The notes under the pieces: generated by a model
Seen by the model: the letters and a program-made list of their open reading frames with translations, nothing else
Told to the model about the DNA's origin: nothing
The model's database searches: none
From: Xestospongia muta
Lineage: Eukaryota > Porifera > Demospongiae > Haplosclerida > Petrosiidae
DNA length: 64,000 bases
Assembly: GCA_963693285.1 (NCBI GenBank)
Contig: OY848917.1
Span: 18,953,745-19,017,744, forward strand
Direction of reading: 5' to 3'
Shown here: piece by piece, positions 62,301 through 64,000 of the stretch
Layout: every line of letters starts with the position of its first letter
How positions within the stretch are numbered: the first letter of the stretch is position 1
Program-made: the position numbers and the translations under genes

Positions 62301-63480
62301 AGAGGCATAACCAGAGTGGTATAGTGCATGAAGGAGGATAAAGAGGTTATATTCAAGGACATACACATATTTCGTATTCTTATGAAGTCCAGATAATCTG
62401 TTTTGAGTGGGTGTGATTAATAAGATAATGGATAAACAATACAATGAAAAGTTGTGATTCTATAGAGCTCATTGTAAGAAGAGCTATGATATGAAAAAGA
62501 AACAAATGTGTGTATTATTTAATTGTAATGGATAAGTTTCTGGATCCAGAAAATCACTCATCAGAAAAAATGTCAAAAAAATAAAATTTCTATAAAAATC
62601 AATCTGTGTGATCTATTATAGTTAATACATAAATTCACATACCTTTCCTGACAGTCCTAATATTTTCATTACATTATCAACAGGTTTATGCATTGTTCCA
62701 TTAGTTGATATAAGCTTAGAATAAAATCGTGCAAATCCTGATGCTTTTGATTTTACTATCGCATGAAGGACAGTTTCTCCTGAGCTATCTAACTGTGTAA
62801 TACACTTTAAAGAATCTTCTATTGACATGGTATTAAGAAGAATTGGAAGCACAAGTAGATTACGATAATGAACAGCATAGTAGAGGGGACAGCCATAGTT
62901 AACATTAACATGAACATCAGTGATAAGGTATGATATAATATCCTATAAATAAACATCAAATATAAATCAATACTTTCTACATAATTATAGCTAGTAATAG
63001 TAATGTATATAGATTAGTATAGTAAAAGTAAGTGCAACATCTTTGTGCTTGAAGTAACTATTGGTCTGGCTTCAGAACATCAATACTTTGTTGTGTATTA
63101 CTTGTAATATTAAGGGAATATAGATTAGTAAAACATACATTGAACATTAAAGGCATAATACAATAACAAAGGAGGGCTATGTTAATTGCTGTATTTTATC
63201 AAACTCACTTCATGTTGTCCTATGACAGATGTTGATTGAAACCTCCAACTGTCATGTCTGCCTCAAAGAGCACGATGAATAAAGGTATCAAATGGATGTG
63301 TCCTGCTATAGTTATCAATGAGCGTCTTAGCTTTCTTGTTTTTAGTGAGTATATCCTTTAAAGATTCAAAGTTACCACGATATGTATGTATAAGAGCTTT
63401 AGTAATGATTGCACTATTAGGTATAGCAGGTTCATTTGTATGTGGTAGAGAGTTATTAATGGAGGTCTTACAACTATCAT
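59380..63480 (-). CDS. Ankyrin-JmjC (cupin-type oxygenase-like) protein
   Basis: Exons in transcription order: about 63,480-63,209 (ankyrin-like), 62,942-62,643 ('NYGCPLYYAVHYRN', 'SSGETVLHAIV'), 61,991-61,387 ('DIHGNTILHVASYAG', then 'HVPIVLQDVANDWPALQHW'), 59,949-59,571 ('PLYLFDGQIF', 'SPPHFHGKALNVLIYGLKMW') and 59,511-59,380 ('FPGESIYIPENWGHAVIN', stop). Phases match at every join from 63,209 on. Ankyrins followed by a JmjC domain of the cupin-8/JMJD class. JmjC enzymes use Fe(II) and 2-oxoglutarate; the facial triad normally is HxD...H. Here it reads H-F-H-G with no Asp, and the distal His is WGH, so activity is doubtful or atypical. The first exon carries an in-frame TGA (63,263-63,265). 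The upstream start was not found. Confidence 0.75.
59950..61386. other. Large intron of the JmjC gene
   Basis: Holds a + strand terminal exon (60,680-60,990), a tandem duplication at its 5' end, and a possible foldback near 61,180-61,320 whose end reads 'tttttacagtgta' like the CACTGTAAAAA family. Confidence 0.6.
60680..60990 (+). CDS. Terminal exon of a gene nested in the JmjC intron
   Basis: A strong acceptor (tcatttttgcag) precedes 60,680, then the frame reads 'VTCDLQNTVSSIEEAAPSLI', 'EVFLVAESQIICKI', 'LLLGAFYAFNMAYPKGLETM' and YSFLEHILL to a TAA at 60,988-60,990, which overlaps an AATAAA signal. The pattern 'LLGxFYAFNMxYPKGL' recalls the C-terminal segment of uncharacterised proteins in fish and invertebrates, often found with SAM domains. 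I cannot name a function. The upstream exon is not located. The in-frame ATG at 60,631 lies before the acceptor and is probably not used. Confidence 0.5.
61317..61411. repeat. Tandem 47-bp duplication across a splice donor
   Basis: 'gtacacattttaaatagaat' plus 'acctttggattaattgttct' occurs at about 61,317-61,363 and again at 61,364-61,410. The second copy contains the last codons and the donor of the JmjC-gene exon (exon end 61,387); the first copy repeats both inside the intron. Confidence 0.88.
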
Positions 63481-63725
63481 TGTGGATTTTAACCCTCTTA
63501 CTCCATTATTGTACGTAAATATCAAAACTATGAATAGAATTAAAGTGTGCACACTCAGTGTTGATGTACACAACTGTATTATTGATCAAGACAATTTTTT
63601 GGATAATTTTAAATAAATATAATCTTGTTCAGTTGCCAACAAAAGCTATATAGTACATTAATTTAGGTTAATATGTGAATTTATTTTGCATACTAAAATC
63701 TTTAAACTCAATAATCAAGGCAAAT
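63480..63725. repeat. Dispersed copy of the tandem-unit spacer segment
   Basis: Matches 26,790-26,990 and 21,700-21,870 ('tgaatagaattaaagtgtgc', 'ttgatcaagacaat', 'aaatataatcttgtt') although it is 33 kb from that array. This argues that the spacer segment is itself a mobile or dispersed repeat. Confidence 0.75.
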
Positions 63726-63783
63726 GAAGTCACAATAAAGTCTACTAATTAATCATGTAGTTTAACTCCAACTTTAGCATTCA

Positions 63784-63993
63784 CATTGTGAAGGCTGTAG
63801 CTCATCCTCATCATACTTGTCAGTTGACTCAGGAATATCAGGCTCACTACTAATCTCAAGGAGACGAAAGGCTCTCATCATATTTGAGCCATTATCAGTA
63901 ATGACATTATCAACTCTCCCAGAAATTTAAAATGCATGTTCGATTTATGCAAAGTGAAGTAGTATATCCTCACCAGTGTGAGAACCATGGAAG
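63784..63993 (-). mobile_element. hAT-type transposase fragment
   Basis: On the - strand: 'RFHGSHTGEDILLHFA', stop, then after a short gap 'RVDNVITDNGSNMMRAFRLL' and 'EISSEPDIPESTDKYDEDEL'. 'V(I/V)TDN.SNM..AF..L' is the central catalytic-domain motif of hAT (ZBED/BED-type) transposases, followed by the usual acidic stretch. In-frame stops and a frameshift make it a relic; it continues past the window edge. Confidence 0.75.
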
Positions 63994-64000
63994 CGATGAC

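Overview
The window looks like nuclear DNA of an early-branching animal, most probably a demosponge of the Amphimedon type. This rests on strongly AT-rich DNA, short phase-matched exons with small GT-AG introns, and ankyrin/ZU5/death-fold genes of the kind known to be expanded in sponges. There is no bacterial-style gene packing, and I saw no convincing tRNA or rRNA gene. The species assignment is inference.

The dominant structure is a large inverted duplication. The left arm (about 1-13,200, + strand) and right arm (about 33,700-53,600, - strand) each carry, in transcription order, the end of a CLIP-like CAP-Gly gene and then a giant ankyrin gene. The right ankyrin gene (50,783 down to 33,708) appears largely intact. 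I could build 65 exons whose phases all match and whose lengths sum to 7,356 coding bases (about 2,451 residues). It has a start exon, a capping ankyrin, 51 one-repeat 99-base ankyrin exons at a 257-base period, a closing ankyrin exon, a ZU5-like region, a death-domain-like exon, a proline-rich linker and a C-terminal vinculin/alpha-catenin-tail-like region. The left copy is a pseudogene with 26 array exons; ZU5, death domain and most of the tail are gone, but the last tail exon survives. The CLIP-like gene is damaged in both arms, by different lesions.

The spacer between the arms (13.2-33.7 kb) has two parts. From 13.7 to 20.3 kb there are two decayed copies of a coiled-coil gene, each behind a promoter-like block with TTTCCCGCC (E2F-like) sites. 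From 20.7 to 32.1 kb there is a tandem plus inverted array of about 4.7-4.8-kb units. Each unit holds a divergent gene pair: a two-domain BLES03/DUF1917-like gene (+) and a short Cys-rich CDPF1-like gene (-).

Right of the arms (54.7-64 kb) come a transposase remnant, an intact and more diverged BLES03-like gene (57,184-58,273), an ankyrin-JmjC gene on the - strand (59,380 to about 63,480) with a + strand terminal exon of an unrelated gene inside its intron, and a hAT transposase fragment at the edge. Foldback elements are scattered throughout, and several insertions can be dated because the other arm or a sister intron shows the empty site.

Functionally, the main gene combines a long, internally repeated recognition surface (ankyrins), a ZU5/death-fold signalling module and an actin-binding-type tail. 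This suggests an adaptor linking ligand binding and death-fold signalling to the cytoskeleton. That role is inference from domain order; nothing here shows expression or activity.
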